Below the pieces are notes generated by a model. That model saw nothing but the letters and a program-made list of their open reading frames with translations, was not told the origin of the DNA and ran no database searches. Positions 50,246 through 52,950 of a stretch of 52,950 nt of DNA are shown piece after piece (the first letter of the stretch is position 1; each line of letters begins with the position of its first letter). Origin of the DNA: a virus. A program made the translations under genes and the position numbers. The stretch is taken from IMG/VR virus record IMGVR_UViG_3300048032_000821, positions 1-52,950 of that record; one strand, given 5' to 3'.

Positions 50246-50771
50246 AATAAAATACCTCTTCTAATGTTCTAATTGTTGCGAATTCCAGATCTGTGCGATA
50301 ACAGCTCAGGTTCTGTAATTCATAATCTATCTGCTCAGTGTTGAGCCCCTGCTCGGATATGTGATTATCCGCTTTGGATGGATCAGCCGGACGCACGACG
50401 CGAACAACCTTTCCACCTCTTGCATGAATCGCGGCCGCCTCATTCGGAAATCGGACATCATCAATGACATAATTATCTTCATCATTTAGCTGTCTCATCA
50501 GAGCCGTGACCCACACATCTTTACTGAGCATATTTCTTGCGAACTCTGTGCCAAGCAGTTGCATGATTTCTCTTGGGCTTTTTCCAAAATCAGGCATCAC
50601 TTTTTCCTTCAGTTCGGGATCATATAACTCTTCATGAGTTAGCCCCATAACTTTCAACATATCTTTAATCGGAGTCGCGAAACTTCTAATCTTATATCCC
50701 ATTCGCTCCTCTAAAATTTCAGCCACAGTACTTTTTCCGCAGCCCTTGAATCCTGTTAATCCAATAATCAT
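50199..50771 (-). CDS. Deoxynucleoside monophosphate kinase
   Basis: 190 residues. The P-loop GFKGCGKST (residues 7-15) opens the protein. The order of later segments, SFATPIKDMLKVMG, REIMQLLGTEFARNML, YVIDDVRFPNEA and VVRVVRPADP, is that of phage dNMP kinases (T4 gp1-like). It phosphorylates dNMPs for phage DNA synthesis. Its ATG overlaps the DNA polymerase stop (ATGA) and its 3' end overlaps the primase-helicase, so nucleotide supply and replication are co-expressed. Confidence 0.88.
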   Translation of the reverse strand: MIIGLTGFKGCGKSTVAEILEERMGYKIRSFATPIKDMLKVMGLTHEELYDPELKEKVMPDFGKSPREIMQLLGTEFARNMLSKDVWVTALMRQLNDEDNYVIDDVRFPNEAAAIHARGGKVVRVVRPADPSKADNHISEQGLNTEQIDYELQNLSCYRTDLEFATIRTLEEVFYYGAIFDPESKRISSQ

Positions 50772-52663
50772 TTCGTGTACTCCTTGGTTATAATTGCCTC
50801 ACTATCGAGCGGTACATCCTTCATCCACTCGGGACCTTGCTTCATCAATTCCTGTATGTCCGCCTTGGCATGCAGGGCATTCTCCTCATCTACTTCCACG
50901 ACGACTTCATCGTGCACATGAAGAACAACTTTGAATCCATGCTCATGCAGATTTTTAAGTATATGACCGAAGCAATCACGGGCAGTTGCCTGAACACTGT
51001 TCTGAAAAAGATTAGCTCCGTACATCTTTACCCGGCGGACACTACCTTTTTGTGTAGCTACGGTTACCCCGTCAGTCTCATGACGACAACGGAAGTATTT
51101 TAAACGACGACCGCTCGGAATCTCATTATCAAAATCATCACCCGCACCCGCTGCCTCTTTTAATTGACGATCAAGACTCTTCCATTGATGTGTGATCTTT
51201 GGGTTCTTGTCCCGAAAATCCTGGACTTGAATGTAGGCGTTAACCCATTGTCTACGGTCGTAGGTCGAAAGCGTTGGGTACATAGATCCTTTGCCCGGCT
51301 GATATGTATTCGCAAAATTCTGAAATTTTACTTCGTCCTTACGACTGAAATCCATGTCCAGAATTTGTTGCTGACCATACTGTTTAACAGTCTCTGCGAA
51401 CTTATGCCATCCGGAGCCGTACCCAAGCTGAAGAACACGAACCTTAGCCAAAAGATAAAGCTCAGGATCTTCATCCTTTAATTTTCCGCCTGTCCATCCC
51501 ATCGTCTGTCTAGCATGTGCTTCATATGGACTCATTCCCTGCTTTATCAATTTTAGGAAATCCATATCTCCGGCGATAAATGCAGTAAGCCTAGGCTCGA
51601 TCTGCGAAAGGTCAGCAACTACAAAAGTCTTACCTTCGGGCGCAGTAATTACATTTCGAATGTTTACCCCGTACTTTGTTTCCCGAGGCATATTCTGAAC
51701 ATTGAAACCGGCATCCCCGCTCCATCTTCCGGTGGCATCCGCACCAAAATATTTCAGATTGTATGACATTCTGTCTTCGGTGGTCAGACGATCCCTGACC
51801 GATTTCAATCGCTGTAAATGCATATTGATCCGATTATGATTCTGCATTGCTGATACAAAGGTCAGCTTGTCTCCATGCTCAGCAATCCAATCGGCTAGCG
51901 CTGGACTGTCCTTGGCGAGACTCTTGGGAGGCTCAACCCCTGCTTTCCGGCATTCTATCGCCATCGCTTTCTTGGAGTATATTACATATTCCTTTTTCGT
52001 ATCCGGATCGATCTCTCCATACCAAGGCAATGCTTTCTTCGCCTGGAATAAAGTTTCTTCCAAACGATTAATCCCATCGTCTAGCTTGTTTACATCGATA
52101 GGTAATCCTTCCCATGACATTGCCCGGGTTAATCTGGACAATAGCCGCTCGGTCTCAGGCCAATGGTCGTAGAGCTCTTGGAATATTTGATAAGTATATT
52201 TCGCGTCATCCAATGCGTATTCAAGAACCTGCTTGGATTCATCCATCGCAATCATATCTTCCCAAGTCTTGTCCTTCATGTTTTCACGGACAGCCTTGTC
52301 CATGTCTGCACTCAATATCTCTTTAGCTGAACCCTTTAGATTCCGCTGATACTGAAAATATACGCACATATCCGCGGTACAGATCCAATCTACTTTGATG
52401 TCAGGAATGATGCCTTGCTCAACGCATTTCTCGAAGCATCGCTGATCGAACGATGCGTTGTGTGCGATAAAGGTATACCCATCAAATTTTTTCCAATCTT
52501 TAAAATCTGATGTCTTTCCAACATAGGAAATATCAGGGCTCCATATCGCTACAAGATAGGCATCGAATTCAGGATGATTAACATACTGATATGTACTACT
52601 ACCCTGAATCGAATAGGTCTTAGAGTAGTAGGTTTCAAAATCTAATGCTGCAAATTTTTCCAT
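50768..52663 (-). CDS. Family A DNA polymerase with 3'-5' exonuclease
   Basis: 631 residues. Exonuclease: Exo I LDFETY near the N-terminus, IAHNASFD, and YALDDAKYTY. Polymerase: motif A VVADLSQIEPRL with Asp351, O-helix KVRVLQLGYGSG with Lys407, and motif C HVHDEVVVEV with Asp585. At the place of E. coli Phe762 there is Leu411, and Tyr403 stands where Arg754 would be. It replicates the phage genome with the primase-helicase. First gene of the visible leftward operon, with the ACCACACACC motif 11 bases before its ATG. Confidence 0.9.
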   Translation of the reverse strand: MEKFAALDFETYYSKTYSIQGSSTYQYVNHPEFDAYLVAIWSPDISYVGKTSDFKDWKKFDGYTFIAHNASFDQRCFEKCVEQGIIPDIKVDWICTADMCVYFQYQRNLKGSAKEILSADMDKAVRENMKDKTWEDMIAMDESKQVLEYALDDAKYTYQIFQELYDHWPETERLLSRLTRAMSWEGLPIDVNKLDDGINRLEETLFQAKKALPWYGEIDPDTKKEYVIYSKKAMAIECRKAGVEPPKSLAKDSPALADWIAEHGDKLTFVSAMQNHNRINMHLQRLKSVRDRLTTEDRMSYNLKYFGADATGRWSGDAGFNVQNMPRETKYGVNIRNVITAPEGKTFVVADLSQIEPRLTAFIAGDMDFLKLIKQGMSPYEAHARQTMGWTGGKLKDEDPELYLLAKVRVLQLGYGSGWHKFAETVKQYGQQQILDMDFSRKDEVKFQNFANTYQPGKGSMYPTLSTYDRRQWVNAYIQVQDFRDKNPKITHQWKSLDRQLKEAAGAGDDFDNEIPSGRRLKYFRCRHETDGVTVATQKGSVRRVKMYGANLFQNSVQATARDCFGHILKNLHEHGFKVVLHVHDEVVVEVDEENALHAKADIQELMKQGPEWMKDVPLDSEAIITKEYTK

Positions 52664-52674
52664 ACTGTTTTTGT

Positions 52675-52684
52675 GGTGTGTGGT
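52675..52684 (-). promoter_or_regulatory. ACCACACACC leader motif before DNA polymerase
   Basis: Exact reverse-strand copy of the early motif, 11 bases upstream of the polymerase ATG, in an A-rich leader without a Shine-Dalgarno sequence. Confidence 0.5.
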
Positions 52685-52706
52685 TAAAAAATGGCTGCGG
52701 TAGTGA

Positions 52707-52735
52707 GGGAGCCCGAAACCCTAAAACGGACTCCC
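52707..52735 (-). terminator. Hairpin between DNA polymerase and upstream gene
   Basis: Arms 52707-52715 and 52727-52735 pair over 9 bp (one G-U on the transcribed strand) around an 11-base loop. On the - strand there is no immediate T-tract (the T run comes about 17 bases later), so it may be an attenuator or mRNA stabiliser rather than a full terminator. Confidence 0.4.
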
Positions 52736-52761
52736 TCCACACCACAGCTAATCAATATGGA

Positions 52762-52950
52762 TTAGCAAAATTCGCTGAGCCAATTTACGAACTTCTCATC
52801 ATGCAGCTTACCCTTACGGATCTTAGGCCCATGAACGACATTGCTTCCGAACTGATATTTCTCAGTCGTCAATGTAAAGCTGCCGTGCTTCAAGCCATTC
52901 CGATAATAGGTAGCTCCAGCCGAAAAGATCGGTTTTGCTCCTTTGTCATA
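52762..52950 (-). CDS. Hypothetical protein, 5' end outside window
   Basis: The last 62 residues of a leftward gene are visible. They read YDKGAKPIFSAGATYYRNG, then SFTLTTEKYQFGSNVVHG and HDEKFVNWLSEFC at the end. Beta-rich with aromatic residues; no motif identifies it. It lies directly upstream of the DNA polymerase in the same direction, so it is probably another replication-module protein; a single-stranded DNA-binding role is possible but not supported by a signature. Confidence 0.65.
   Translation of the reverse strand, partial: YDKGAKPIFSAGATYYRNGLKHGSFTLTTEKYQFGSNVVHGPKIRKGKLHDEKFVNWLSEFC

Overview
The window is most of the genome of a temperate, tailed double-stranded DNA phage (Caudoviricetes). 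The terminase, portal, adaptor and nozzle-like genes, together with a giant internal-protein-like gene and no tape-measure gene, point to a short-tailed (podovirus-like) particle. Two lipoprotein genes and a SleB-type endolysin fit a Gram-negative host. Most genes lack a clear Shine-Dalgarno sequence. The species cannot be named; LamG, collagen-like and fibronectin-like fibre genes and the small basic virion-type proteins are common in aquatic phages. Both window ends cut through genes: a + strand gene at the left and a - strand gene at the right. The two ends cannot be joined directly, so some sequence is missing.

Layout. (1) 1-7350 (+): a probable early block with a DUF932 protein, a zinc-ribbon mini-protein, a GP88-family protein, a DNA-glycosylase-like protein, rIIB, rIIA and several unknown small genes, divided by two intrinsic terminators. 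(2) 7351-7833: about 480 bases without a credible gene but full of inverted repeats, a candidate structured RNA or control region. (3) 7834-12061 (+): a mini-lipoprotein, a possible small terminase, the SleB endolysin, a run of tiny lysine-rich proteins and the large terminase. (4) 12087-28210 (+): a disordered linker-like protein, a 3693-residue giant protein with metallopeptidase and ADP-ribosyltransferase-like domains, the portal and two small genes. (5) 28256-34169: the adhesin cassette (collagen-like, two LamG proteins, coiled-coil fibre), interrupted by a two-gene - strand island. (6) 34238-45847 (+): lipoprotein and holin candidates, scaffold, major capsid, adaptor, tail/nozzle genes and repeat-rich fibronectin-type proteins. 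(7) 45849-47749: integrase, attP and a small divergent regulatory operon. (8) 47736-52950 (-): the replication block, with a PD-(D/E)XK nuclease, primase-helicase, dNMP kinase and family A DNA polymerase.

How the parts fit. Two repeated intergenic motifs separate the gene classes. ACCACACACC occurs near the starts of early, replication and integrase genes on both strands. CAACCGATTGA occurs upstream of four structural genes, twice followed at a fixed distance by GAATATT. The attP carries the 5' half of a tRNA-Leu(CAA) gene and lies between a promoter-like sequence and the integrase gene. Integration would therefore exchange the promoters of the integrase and of the host tRNA. A leucine at the predicted O-helix position of the DNA polymerase agrees with a temperate life style.
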